20,355 nucleotides of DNA from Ruminococcaceae bacterium UBA6364 (lineage in GTDB: Bacteria > Bacillota > Clostridia > Oscillospirales > Acutalibacteraceae), in the NCBI GenBank assembly GCA_002440045.1, contig DJRI01000034.1:1-20355 (forward strand), in the 5' to 3' direction. The first letter of the stretch is position 1, and each line of letters opens with the position of its first letter. Of this stretch, positions 1 through 6,968 are shown one piece after another. A program made the translations under genes and the position numbers. The notes beneath the pieces were generated by a model, which was not told where the DNA came from, did not search any database, and saw only the letters and a list, made by a program, of their open reading frames with translations.

Positions 1-68
1 AGAGGGCGTTTTAAAACCGTACCGGTTCGGCTCTCTTATGCCTAACATAACAAAATAAAATACAGCAC

Positions 69-106
69 AAAAAAGCTCCCCGTTTCGTATTCAGCGAAGC
101 GGGGAG
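69..106 (-). terminator. Rho-independent terminator of the AbiE-like cassette
   Basis: A 12-bp stem (76-87 with 95-106, one G-T wobble) closes a 7-base loop, TATTCAG. On the minus strand it is followed by C and six T (74-69). It lies about 38 bases after the stop of the nucleotidyltransferase gene, so it should end that transcript. Stem and loop are almost identical to the terminator at 1912-1949. Bases 1-68 to its left hold no gene I can support; there is only a small 5-bp hairpin at 15-27. Confidence 0.85.
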
Positions 107-143
107 TGCTTTATGTAATAAGTGAAATTATTATATTTGAGTT

Positions 144-899
144 TTACAGCCCATAGCAGTGACAGAGAATATCTAAAATTTTATTTTTGTCGGTAACTCT
201 TGCACCGATTGAAACTAAGTCAACATCCTCATCTTTCATAGCTGAAATAAACAGCGCCATATCATCGGCAATGTCTTTTGAGAGCGGTTGAACCGTGTCT
301 GCGGTAATTACTTGAGCAAGCCGAAAGACGTCGTTTTTGTGCTTTTTAATATTTTTGCTGTCAACGTGTTCGCCTTGGGTTTTGCGTTCCCGCAAATCAA
401 GCCACGCTTTGGCTTTAAACGGTATAAGGCAGGTCGGCTTTAAAACTGGTATTCCCTCAATAATCATCTGACCGCTTTTAAGTAAATTATAATAAGCTTC
501 ATTCAATAAGATTGCAGACAGGCTTGATATTTCATCGTCTATCGGTAACGGCGTGAGCACTGCATTGCTTTCAAGATGTATAAAGTCGGGATTCCTTGAA
601 AACAATTCTATCATATATGGATAGTCCTTGGTTTTAGGAGAGGCGAAACGATAAAACTGCGCCGCGCCTGTACTTTTATTCTGATGGGTATATCCGGCTT
701 CTTTTACATAGCTCCAAAACCGATTGCCAAACTCTGCCGTCAATGCTTCAACTATTAAAACAATATCAATATCCTTGGTTGCTCTGAATGGCAGTCCCTC
801 ATTTTCCATAATCAAATCGCACGCTGTGCCGCCGATTATTATATATTGATTTTCAAACCCCTTAAAGCAGTCTTTGAATTTCGTGAAACCCGTAACCAT
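144..899 (-). CDS. AbiEii/AbiGii-like nucleotidyltransferase (putative toxin)
   Basis: This 251-residue protein resembles the AbiEii/AbiGii toxin family of minimal nucleotidyltransferases. Visible motifs are Gly-Gly at 23-24, then Lys-Asp-Ile-Asp (Asp43 and Asp45) as the metal-binding pair, a possible third acidic residue Glu98 in IELF, a KAKAWLDLRER stretch at 162-172 and KKHKNDVFRL at 185-194. These match the usual order of AbiEii motifs. Known AbiEii enzymes transfer nucleotides to cellular RNA and stop growth in type IV toxin-antitoxin or abortive-infection systems; the target here is unknown. The gene follows the winged-helix gene with a TAATG overlap at 897-901, so translation is probably coupled and the putative antitoxin is made first. 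A plain sugar- or antibiotic-type nucleotidyltransferase is less likely given this partner. Confidence 0.75.
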   Translation of the reverse strand: MVTGFTKFKDCFKGFENQYIIIGGTACDLIMENEGLPFRATKDIDIVLIVEALTAEFGNRFWSYVKEAGYTHQNKSTGAAQFYRFASPKTKDYPYMIELFSRNPDFIHLESNAVLTPLPIDDEISSLSAILLNEAYYNLLKSGQMIIEGIPVLKPTCLIPFKAKAWLDLRERKTQGEHVDSKNIKKHKNDVFRLAQVITADTVQPLSKDIADDMALFISAMKDEDVDLVSIGARVTDKNKILDILCHCYGL

Positions 900-1840
900 T
901 AGTTTCGTAACTCCTTTCGTATCATTTCTTCAATTGATTTTTCAATTCTTTCATCATTGTTTTCGCTTAATGATAAGCAAACCGAAATGCTATCGGCAAT
1001 GTTGCCGTTTGCAAATTGTTTCGGATTGTATGCCCACATTTCAAGCCGCACTTGCTCGTGCGCATCGATAAGCTCATTTGTCAGCATTTTTTTATCGAAT
1101 AATTTATCGAATACAGCATATGTGAATGTTTCGTTTGGATTAAGCATCGTTTTTTCCGCTAATGCAGATTCGCCTGCAAGAACCATATTGTTTGTGATTT
1201 GATGCTTAAAAATGTATCCGACATTACGGACCGGCGATGTCATATACCGTTTTGTTTTTTCAAACAATTCAAACCGCCCGAAACTTGACTCAATTACGTT
1301 ATTTACGCCGTCTTTTGTAACGGTAAAGAAGCCTGTTGCCTCAAGCTGCCTTGCGGCTCTTGATAAAGTCATTGCCGAATAGTTTAGTTTTTTTGCGGCT
1401 TCGGAAATATATAATCTTTTTTTGTTGCCGTAAAAATACAGTAATAAAAGCTGTTGAGTTGAATAATGAATTTTTGAAACGACTTTTTCGGGCTTCGTTT
1501 CGTTTGTCAGCATTGCTCCTATAAAAGGTAAAAATGCCTGTTTTTTTGTAACAAACGATATTTTGTTTTCCATAAAGCTTTTTCTTCGATAAAATGAAAT
1601 CGAGGGAAGCTCAAATACAATAGGAACATTATCTGCCGCTTGTATTTTTGCTATTTGCTTTTTTAAAGCCGACAGCGTGTCAAGCTCTCCCTTAGGGGTG
1701 AGAATCAAACAGCGGACATCATAAATATATGCCAAACGGAATTGGTAACTTTCGGAAATGTATAATGGTAAAGAATCTTTTTTTTCCCACTCTTTGTATT
1801 CAACGGGAATGCCGAAGAACTCAAAAAACATATTGTTCAC
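899..1840 (-). CDS. winged-helix AbiEi-like putative antitoxin/repressor
   Basis: This 313-residue protein has a winged helix-turn-helix in its middle (about 127-185: LLLLYFYG, then YISEAAKKLNYSAMTLSRAA, then a basic wing). Residues 1-125 form an N-terminal domain I do not recognise. The C-terminal part (about 200-290, with LAGESALAEK and VRLEMWAYNP) recalls AbiEi C-terminal domains. Classical AbiEi antitoxins carry the winged helix at the N-terminus, so the long N-terminal extension is odd. The start may be GTG at 1840 or ATG at 1831 (residue 4); neither has a strong ribosome binding site, and the ATG has a GAG about ten bases upstream. It probably represses its own promoter through the boxes at 1848-1906 and neutralises the downstream toxin. 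The antitoxin role rests mainly on gene order and family resemblance. Confidence 0.65.
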   Translation of the reverse strand: MNNMFFEFFGIPVEYKEWEKKDSLPLYISESYQFRLAYIYDVRCLILTPKGELDTLSALKKQIAKIQAADNVPIVFELPSISFYRRKSFMENKISFVTKKQAFLPFIGAMLTNETKPEKVVSKIHYSTQQLLLLYFYGNKKRLYISEAAKKLNYSAMTLSRAARQLEATGFFTVTKDGVNNVIESSFGRFELFEKTKRYMTSPVRNVGYIFKHQITNNMVLAGESALAEKTMLNPNETFTYAVFDKLFDKKMLTNELIDAHEQVRLEMWAYNPKQFANGNIADSISVCLSLSENNDERIEKSIEEMIRKELRN

Positions 1841-1847
1841 ACTCGTT

Positions 1848-1906
1848 TTAACTTAATTAATTTCATTTTAACTTATTATATGTTAAATGTCAAGTTTTTA
1901 TGTTAA
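1848..1906. promoter_or_regulatory. four-box symmetric operator candidate
   Basis: Four copies of the half-site TTAAC(T/A)TA surround the cassette promoter. Two read on the plus strand, beginning at 1848 and 1868. Two read on the minus strand, as TATGTTAA at 1879-1886 and 1899-1906. Each same-strand pair is spaced exactly 20 bp. Both inverted pairs share one dyad axis at base 1877, inside the -35/-10 spacer. A perfect GTTAATTAAC palindrome (1902-1911) includes the outermost box. This is the geometry expected of a dimeric or tetrameric autorepressor. The likely ligand, by position, is the winged-helix protein downstream; that is inference. Confidence 0.6.
1865..1893 (-). promoter_or_regulatory. 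sigma-A-type promoter of the AbiE-like cassette
   Basis: On the minus strand a perfect -35 TTGACA (1893-1888) is followed by a 17-bp spacer and a -10 TAAAAT (1870-1865). Transcription would start near 1858, about 18 bases before the GTG or 27 before the ATG of the winged-helix gene. Confidence 0.8.
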
Positions 1907-1911
1907 TTAAC

Positions 1912-1949
1912 AAAAACGCCCCCGTTTCGTATTCAGCCGAAGCGGGGAG
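1912..1949 (-). terminator. Rho-independent terminator of the hydrolase gene
   Basis: A 10-bp stem (1920-1929 with 1938-1947) closes an 8-base loop TATTCAGC. On the minus strand it is followed by a T5 run (1916-1912). It lies 20 bases after the hydrolase stop. Over about 30 bases it differs from the hairpin at 78-106 by a single inserted C. Confidence 0.8.
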
Positions 1950-1968
1950 CGCGTGTTTTATTCTGTAA

Positions 1969-2913
1969 TTATTCGCCTATATATTTTTCGCAAAAGGCGT
2001 TAAGCTTTTTTTCGTACTCTTCGGAGTTTGTCTGATAGCTTTCGGCGTGATATGCGCCGTCTACCAAAAGAAGGTCCTTTTCAGATGTGCAGGCGTCATA
2101 AAGCTCTGTTGCCATATATGTGGGAACAAAGTCGTCGTCTTTTCCGTGAACGAAAAGAATGGGCGCTTTTGCTGTTTTAACTGCGTTTATTGCGCTTGTA
2201 TCGCGAATGTCATAGCCTGCCTTTTTCTTTGTAAGAAAATCGACTGCCGTAAAAAGCGGCTCTTTGGGAATGTGAAAATGCTTTAAGCAATAGTTAAACT
2301 CGTCATATGCCGAGGTGTAACCGCAATCGGCAACCGTAAATTTAACGTTTTCGGGCAAAGAGCTGTCACCCGTCATAAGCATAACCGTTGCACTGCCCAT
2401 TGAAACGCCGTGAAGAATTATTTTTATATCTTCGCCGAAGGTCTCTTTAAGAAACGAAAGCCATTTAAGGCAGTCGCGCTTTTCAAAATATCCGAAGCCT
2501 ATGTATTCGCCTTCGCTTTCGCCCGAGGCGGTGTGGTCAACAATAAAAACGTTGTAGCCCTTGTCGTGCCAGAACTTTGAAAAAAGCCTGAATTCGCGCT
2601 TTGCAAAGCATCTGTAGCCGTGCGAGCCGAAAACATAAACGTCGGAAGGCTTGTCGGCTTTTAAAAGATAGCCTTTAAGCTTGTTGCCGTCGTCGTTTGT
2701 TATTGTGTATTCTGTAAATTCCTGCGAAAGAAACCACTCTTCGCGCGGGTCGGTGCTTTGCGGCTCGCCCTGCATTTTTGCGGTTACTGCGTCTGCGACA
2801 AGCTTAAAAAGCTTTCCGCTTCGCTCAATTATTTCGTGATATACAAAAGCACTTGCCGCGCCTGCGGTAAGCGCCGCGCCCGCTGTAAGTGCGGCGGCTT
2901 TTTTTAATTTCAT
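1969..2913 (-). CDS. membrane-anchored alpha/beta hydrolase
   Basis: This 314-residue serine hydrolase of the alpha/beta fold probably cleaves an ester, thioester or amide bond; the substrate is unknown. The N-terminus (residues 6-27, rich in Ala, Thr and Gly after KLKK) looks like a signal anchor, placing the enzyme on the outer face of the membrane. The catalytic triad is readable: Ser171 in the elbow GVSMGSA, Asp260 in HGKDDDFVP, and His289 in YHAES. SHGYR at 97-101 is the likely oxyanion-hole strand. The start is supported by GGAGG eight bases upstream. It is a single-gene unit with its own promoter and terminator, transcribed away from ddh. It resembles the broad YqkD/BAAT-like hydrolase group found in Bacillota; a more exact name would be a guess. 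Confidence 0.85.
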   Translation of the reverse strand: MKLKKAAALTAGAALTAGAASAFVYHEIIERSGKLFKLVADAVTAKMQGEPQSTDPREEWFLSQEFTEYTITNDDGNKLKGYLLKADKPSDVYVFGSHGYRCFAKREFRLFSKFWHDKGYNVFIVDHTASGESEGEYIGFGYFEKRDCLKWLSFLKETFGEDIKIILHGVSMGSATVMLMTGDSSLPENVKFTVADCGYTSAYDEFNYCLKHFHIPKEPLFTAVDFLTKKKAGYDIRDTSAINAVKTAKAPILFVHGKDDDFVPTYMATELYDACTSEKDLLLVDGAYHAESYQTNSEEYEKKLNAFCEKYIGE

Positions 2914-2943
2914 AACAAAACCTCCGAATAAGTTTATACTACA

Positions 2944-2971
2944 ATTTTACAACACTTTTTAAAAATGTCAA
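2944..2971 (-). promoter_or_regulatory. promoter of the alpha/beta hydrolase gene
   Basis: On the minus strand TTGACA (2971-2966), a 16-bp spacer and TAAAAT (2949-2944) form a near-consensus vegetative promoter. Transcription would start near 2937, leaving a leader of about 24 bases with the GGAGG site. I see no convincing promoter for the divergent ddh gene in the rest of this 126-base gap. Confidence 0.7.
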
Positions 2972-3039
2972 CAGCGCATTGGCGGCGGGTAATGTTTCGG
3001 CGCTTTTCTTAATACTTTATACAGAAGAAAATTTAAGGA

Positions 3040-4035
3040 GTGATTTTTACGGAGAAAATAAAACTCGGGCTTTACGGCTTCGGAAACGTCGCAAAAGGCG
3101 TGCTTTTTGCCGCAAAAGGAAGCGGCGATTTGACGGTTACTTCGGTTTTTACAAAAAGAAATCCGAATGAAGTCTCTTTGCCGTTTAAAGACATAAACGT
3201 ATATTCAAAAGACGAGCTTTTAAATCACAAAAACGACATTGACGTGCTTGTTATGTGCGGCGGAAGCTTTAAAGATTTGCCGAAAGAAACGCCCTATGCC
3301 GCCCGGTATTTTAATACTGTCGACTCGTTTGATACCCATTCAAAAATAAAAGAGCATTTTGAAAATACAGACCGCGCCGCAAAAAGCGGCAAAAAAACGG
3401 CGATAATATCTGTCGGCTGGGACCCGGGCCTTTTTTCGCTTTTCAGAGCATATTCAAAAAGCGTTTTAAACAATGCAAAAACATATACCTTTTGGGGGCG
3501 CGGCGTAAGTCAAGGCCACACAGAGGCGCTAAAAAAAACAGACGGGGTTTTATACGCCGTTCAATACACCGTTCCTAAAGAAAGCGCAAAAAACGCGGTT
3601 AAAAGCGGCGCCGCCGAAGAGCTTTTGCCGCGGGAAATGCATGAAAGAGTGTGCTATATTGTGCCGAAAGAGGGGGCAGACAAAGAAAAAATCGAAAAAG
3701 AGATTAAATCTATGAAAAATTACTTTGACGAATACGACACTAAGGTGTATTATATTTCAGAAGAGGAGTTTTTTAAAAATCACACAAAAATGATGCACGG
3801 CGGAACTGTTTTTTCAAGCGGCAAAACAGGCGAGTGCTTAAAAAACCGCGAAACGGCAGAGCTTTCTTTAAAGCTCGATTCAAACCCCGAGTTTACGGGG
3901 TGCGTGCTCGCTTCATATGCGCGAGCCGCGTCAAGGCTTTCAAAAGAGGGATTTTTCGGCTGCAAGACGGTTTTTGACGTCGCCCCGTCGTATCTTTTTG
4001 AAAATACCGATTATTTAGATGATAATATTCTTTAG
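3040..4035 (+). CDS. ddh: meso-diaminopimelate dehydrogenase
   Basis: The enzyme makes meso-2,6-diaminopimelate from tetrahydrodipicolinate, ammonia and NADPH in one step, feeding lysine and peptidoglycan synthesis in the cytoplasm. The product is about 330 residues, close to the usual 320-330. It starts with the Rossmann motif LGLYGFGNVAKG, and has SVGWDPGLFSLFR and the family signature GRGVSQGHTEALKK in the middle, then HGGTVFSSG near the C-terminus. The start is uncertain. The GTG at 3040 is the only canonical codon, but its G is the last base of the strong ribosome binding site AAGGAG (3035-3040). The site is spaced eight bases from an in-frame ACG at 3049, which would give the N-terminus (M)EKIKLGLYGFG expected for the family. 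Coordinates use the canonical codon. An AlkP-superfamily gene follows after 12 bases. Confidence 0.92.
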   Translation: MIFTEKIKLGLYGFGNVAKGVLFAAKGSGDLTVTSVFTKRNPNEVSLPFKDINVYSKDELLNHKNDIDVLVMCGGSFKDLPKETPYAARYFNTVDSFDTHSKIKEHFENTDRAAKSGKKTAIISVGWDPGLFSLFRAYSKSVLNNAKTYTFWGRGVSQGHTEALKKTDGVLYAVQYTVPKESAKNAVKSGAAEELLPREMHERVCYIVPKEGADKEKIEKEIKSMKNYFDEYDTKVYYISEEEFFKNHTKMMHGGTVFSSGKTGECLKNRETAELSLKLDSNPEFTGCVLASYARAASRLSKEGFFGCKTVFDVAPSYLFENTDYLDDNIL

Positions 4036-4047
4036 GAGAGGATTATC

Positions 4048-4938
4048 TTGTCGGACTTAACAAGAAAGGTATCTTATGTCTTAGCTGCCGCAAAAGAACG
4101 TATAAAAAATAACTTCAGTGAAGGTGAAAATATGTCGGACCTTTTTAACTCTGTTTGCATTACTTCTGTAGCGCCGACCGTTTCTTCGGCATTCGGAATG
4201 AACGCCGTCGGCACGGAAAGTGAAAATCCCGTGTTAAGCGCGCTTATCGAAAAAAAGCTTTCGGGCAGAAAGCCCGACAGGGCGTTCCTTTATAATCCCG
4301 ACGCGGTTGCGCTTTGGCTTTTTCAAAAATATACGCCTAAGTTTAAAGACGCGCTTTTGTGTTCCGATATAGCTCTTCCGATGCTTTCGGTTATGCCGAG
4401 CGTAACGCCCGTTTGTTTTGCTTCGATGTACACCGGCGTAATGCCCGAGGTTCACGGAATACGCGCTTATAAAAAGCCTGTTTTAAAACAGTATACGCTT
4501 TTTGACGAGTTTATTAAAAACAACAAAAAATGCGCGATAGTTTCTACAGAGGGCGACAGTATTTCGAAAATATTCCTTGAAAGAAAAATGAACTATTTTA
4601 TTTATGACACGCCCGAAGAAGTCAACGAAAAAGCCGCGGAGCTTATTGAAAAGGACGAATACGACCTTATTGTCGTTTACAACGGCGATTACGACGGCAC
4701 CATGCACAAATACGGTCCCGAAAGCGCCGAGGCGTTAGAGGTTCTTTCGCGCAATATCGCGGTTTATAAGGGCTTTGTCGAAAAAATACAGGCGCAATGG
4801 AAAAACCACGACGTTATCTACGGCTTTATGCCCGACCACGGCTGTCACGAAATAGACGGCGGGTGCGGCTCTCACGGGCTTTATATGGAAGAGGATATGA
4901 ACATAATCCACTTTTACGGCGCTTTTTCGCGCTCATAA
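4048..4938 (+). CDS. AlkP-superfamily (type I phosphodiesterase/nucleotide pyrophosphatase-like) protein
   Basis: This 296-residue metal-dependent phosphatase or phosphodiesterase of the alkaline phosphatase superfamily has no known substrate. The active site can be read by comparison with nucleotide pyrophosphatases. Asp85 (YNPDAV) is the first metal ligand and Thr120 the nucleophile, in SVTPVCFASMYTG followed by MPEVHGI. Asp214 and His220 (NGDYDGTMH), Asp263-His264 (MPDHG) and His276 (GSHG) are the other ligands. There is no signal peptide or membrane segment, so it should be cytoplasmic, whereas most characterised relatives are exported. The start is TTG at 4048, with AGGAGAGGA five bases upstream. 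An in-frame ATG at 4132 (residue 29, again reading MSDL) has a weaker site and would still keep every catalytic residue. It is cotranscribed with ddh and ends 19 bases from the convergent symporter gene, with no obvious terminator between them. Confidence 0.8.
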   Translation: MSDLTRKVSYVLAAAKERIKNNFSEGENMSDLFNSVCITSVAPTVSSAFGMNAVGTESENPVLSALIEKKLSGRKPDRAFLYNPDAVALWLFQKYTPKFKDALLCSDIALPMLSVMPSVTPVCFASMYTGVMPEVHGIRAYKKPVLKQYTLFDEFIKNNKKCAIVSTEGDSISKIFLERKMNYFIYDTPEEVNEKAAELIEKDEYDLIVVYNGDYDGTMHKYGPESAEALEVLSRNIAVYKGFVEKIQAQWKNHDVIYGFMPDHGCHEIDGGCGSHGLYMEEDMNIIHFYGAFSRS

Positions 4939-4957
4939 GACCAGAAACCCGAAAATT

Positions 4958-6283
4958 TTATTTGCTTTTGACGCGGCTTTTCAGGTCTTTAGGGTATTCG
5001 ACCTCTTTTCTTAAAACAACCAAAGAAAAAAGGTTCGGAACAGCCATAAGCCCGTTAAAAATATCAGCCGCCGCCCAAATGATTTTGGGAGCGCTTATGC
5101 CGCCGAAGAACGAAAGCATAAGAAAAACAGTTTTATAAACACCTTTAGCGCGCTTGCCGAACAGGTATTGCGCGCTTTTTTCGCCGTAAAACGAGCATCC
5201 CGCAAGCGAAGCAAAGGCAAAAACGGCAGTAAGCAGGGCAATTCCCTTTTTGCCGATTTCGCCGAGGCACGAATATGCCGCTATAGAAAGCTTTGCGCCG
5301 TAAAGCTCTGCGGGCGCTTTGCTTACAAGAATTACAAGCGCCATTACCGTGCAAAGAAAAACCGTGTCGCAAAAAACCTCAAACATAGCCCACATTCCCT
5401 GCTCTTCGGGCGAGGAGTTTTCGGTTTCGCTGTGAATAAGGGTCGATGAGCCAAGCCCCGCTTCGTTTGAAAACACCCCGCGCGATATGCCGTAGCGCAT
5501 CGCTTTGAACATTCCGAACCCGCCGAGAGCCTTTAAAGAAAACGCTTCTTTAAAAATAAGCGCAAATGATGCGGGTATTTCGGCGCGGTTTATAAAAAGC
5601 ACCGCCCCCGAAAGCAGAAGATATGCCGCCGACATAAACGGAACGGTTATTTCGCTGAATTTTGAAATACGCTTTACGCCGCCCTTAATAACAAGAAAGC
5701 AAAGCACGGTCATAAAAGCGCCGGTTATGTATTTTGAAACGCCGAATTCGCTTTCCAACGAGCTTGTGACAGAGTTTGCCTGCGCCATATCGCCCATTCC
5801 GAGCGTTGAAAAAAGGCATAGCACGGCATAGGCCTTTGCCATACCGCCCATTTTAACGCCGTTTTCCATATATCTGAACGCCCCGCCCGCTGTTTCGCCG
5901 AATTTGTTTCGGCTTTTATATTTAATGCCGAGCCAGTTTTCGGCGTATGCCGTCATCATCGAAAAAACAGCCGAAATCCACATCCAGAACACCGCGCCCG
6001 CGCCGCCCGAATAAATTGCGGTTGCAACGCCCACAATGTTCCCCGTGCCGATGCACGCGGCAAGCACCGAGCAAAAAGCCCCGAAACGGCTGATGCCTTT
6101 TTCCTGCTTTTTTTCGGCGGATTTTGAAAAAAAGCTTCCGACGGTAGCGCCCGCCCAAACCTTTATGCCGCGTATCTGAAAAAAGCTGCTTTTAAATGTG
6201 AAGTACGCCGCCACACCCGAAAAAAACAAAAGCATGGGCGCGCCCCACACCACAGAGCCTATTGCGTTGAGAATTTCGGCCAT
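4958..6283 (-). CDS. AGCS-family sodium:alanine/glycine symporter
   Basis: This 441-residue integral membrane protein belongs to the alanine-or-glycine:cation symporter family (AlsT/DagA type), which imports small neutral amino acids with Na+. Family stretches include SRFGAFCSVLAACIGTGNIVG (broken here at GTGNIVGVATAI, 79-90), GGAGAVFWMW (93-102), RYGISRGVFSNEAGLGSS in the centre and IWAAADIFNGLMAVPNL near the C-terminus. The length is at the short end of the family's normal range. About ten hydrophobic segments are visible. The ATG at 6283 is preceded by GGGGGTG, a ribosome binding site lying inside a terminator-like hairpin (6284-6320). Alanine and glycine are peptidoglycan building blocks, so a link to the nearby cell-wall genes is possible but unproven. 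Confidence 0.93.
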   Translation of the reverse strand: MAEILNAIGSVVWGAPMLLFFSGVAAYFTFKSSFFQIRGIKVWAGATVGSFFSKSAEKKQEKGISRFGAFCSVLAACIGTGNIVGVATAIYSGGAGAVFWMWISAVFSMMTAYAENWLGIKYKSRNKFGETAGGAFRYMENGVKMGGMAKAYAVLCLFSTLGMGDMAQANSVTSSLESEFGVSKYITGAFMTVLCFLVIKGGVKRISKFSEITVPFMSAAYLLLSGAVLFINRAEIPASFALIFKEAFSLKALGGFGMFKAMRYGISRGVFSNEAGLGSSTLIHSETENSSPEEQGMWAMFEVFCDTVFLCTVMALVILVSKAPAELYGAKLSIAAYSCLGEIGKKGIALLTAVFAFASLAGCSFYGEKSAQYLFGKRAKGVYKTVFLMLSFFGGISAPKIIWAAADIFNGLMAVPNLFSLVVLRKEVEYPKDLKSRVKSK

Positions 6284-6320
6284 AAAAACACCCCCGCTAA
6301 TTACTATTTAAGCGGAGGCG
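6284..6320 (-). promoter_or_regulatory. terminator-like hairpin covering the symporter ribosome binding site
   Basis: In minus-strand RNA, 6320-6311 pairs with 6298-6289 in a 10-bp stem with two wobble pairs (G-U, U-G class) and a third at 6316/6293, closing a 12-base loop. A U5 run (6288-6284) follows and then immediately the AUG of the symporter gene. The 3' arm contains the presumed Shine-Dalgarno GGGGGTG. It could therefore end the upstream membrane-protein transcript, hide the ribosome binding site, or both. No separate promoter fits between it and the AUG. Confidence 0.55.
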
Positions 6321-6341
6321 GATTTATGAAAAAGTCAAAAG

Positions 6342-6842
6342 TCAATCAGAGCGTTGTTTTTCGTCTTTTTTTATGTCTTCGGTTTTAATTTCGTTGTGCG
6401 TGCGCGGCTTTTTATATATGCCCATTCGTGAAAACAGCGCGGGGAATACGGCTGAAATTGCCATTGCGGGAACGGCAATATATCTTACGCTGTCGGCAAA
6501 TAAAAGGTAATACATATAAGACGGCGCGTTGATTATCGAATACGCCTTTAAATACTGCGGGAAGAACAGCGCAACAACCGCAAACACGGCAATCGCCCCG
6601 AAAATTACCCAGGTGGTTATTACATAAAACTTCTTGTTTGCCTTTTTTGAAAAAAGCCTGCCCGAAATATAGTAAAGAAGCGGCGAAGCAAGAAAGAAAA
6701 CGATAAGCAAAGCATAGTGCTTAAAGCCGCTGTAGCCGTCGGTAACGCCGTTATAATACGTCACACAGTATACGGCGCATAAAAGCGCGTGCACAAGAAG
6801 CAAAAAGAGAACCGAAAATATATTGTAAAGAATTTTTTTCAT
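6342..6842 (-). CDS. four-helix membrane protein of unknown function
   Basis: I do not recognise a family. The 166-residue product has four hydrophobic segments at about residues 4-29, 41-60, 72-94 and 119-138, and a charged cytoplasmic-looking tail (140-166, many Lys, Asp and Glu). Basic residues between segments 2 and 3 (KKANKK, 66-71) suggest that loop faces the cytoplasm. There are no obvious catalytic motifs. The start is well supported by AAGGAG eight bases upstream. It reads in the same direction as the symporter gene, 58 bases ahead of it, with the hairpin in between, so the two could share a transcript. The function is unknown. Confidence 0.8.
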   Translation of the reverse strand: MKKILYNIFSVLFLLLVHALLCAVYCVTYYNGVTDGYSGFKHYALLIVFFLASPLLYYISGRLFSKKANKKFYVITTWVIFGAIAVFAVVALFFPQYLKAYSIINAPSYMYYLLFADSVRYIAVPAMAISAVFPALFSRMGIYKKPRTHNEIKTEDIKKDEKQRSD

Positions 6843-6871
6843 AAGGGAAGCTCCTTTATAAGAGTGTTATA

Positions 6872-6900
6872 ATACTAACATATTAGCTTCTCATATTCAA
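6872..6900 (-). promoter_or_regulatory. possible promoter of the four-helix membrane protein gene
   Basis: On the minus strand TTGAAT (6900-6895), a 17-bp spacer and TAGTAT (6877-6872) match four of six consensus bases at each box. It sits at a sensible distance from the start codon in an AT-rich gap. It is weak evidence; other AT-rich -10 choices exist nearby. Confidence 0.35.
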
Positions 6901-6968
6901 GGCTTGCGAAAAAATGAAATAAAAATTTAATAATTAAGAAATTTTGAGTTTAAATTTGTTGTGAGTAT

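Noticed and set aside
1..68. T-arm-like GGTTCG near 24-29, possible tRNA end
   Set aside because: No matching stem, acceptor arm or CCA context; a tRNA is not supported.
4939..4957. Search for a terminator between the convergent AlkP and symporter genes
   Set aside because: The 19-base gap has no stem with a T-run; a short GCGC inverted pair in the end of the AlkP gene is not followed by T residues.
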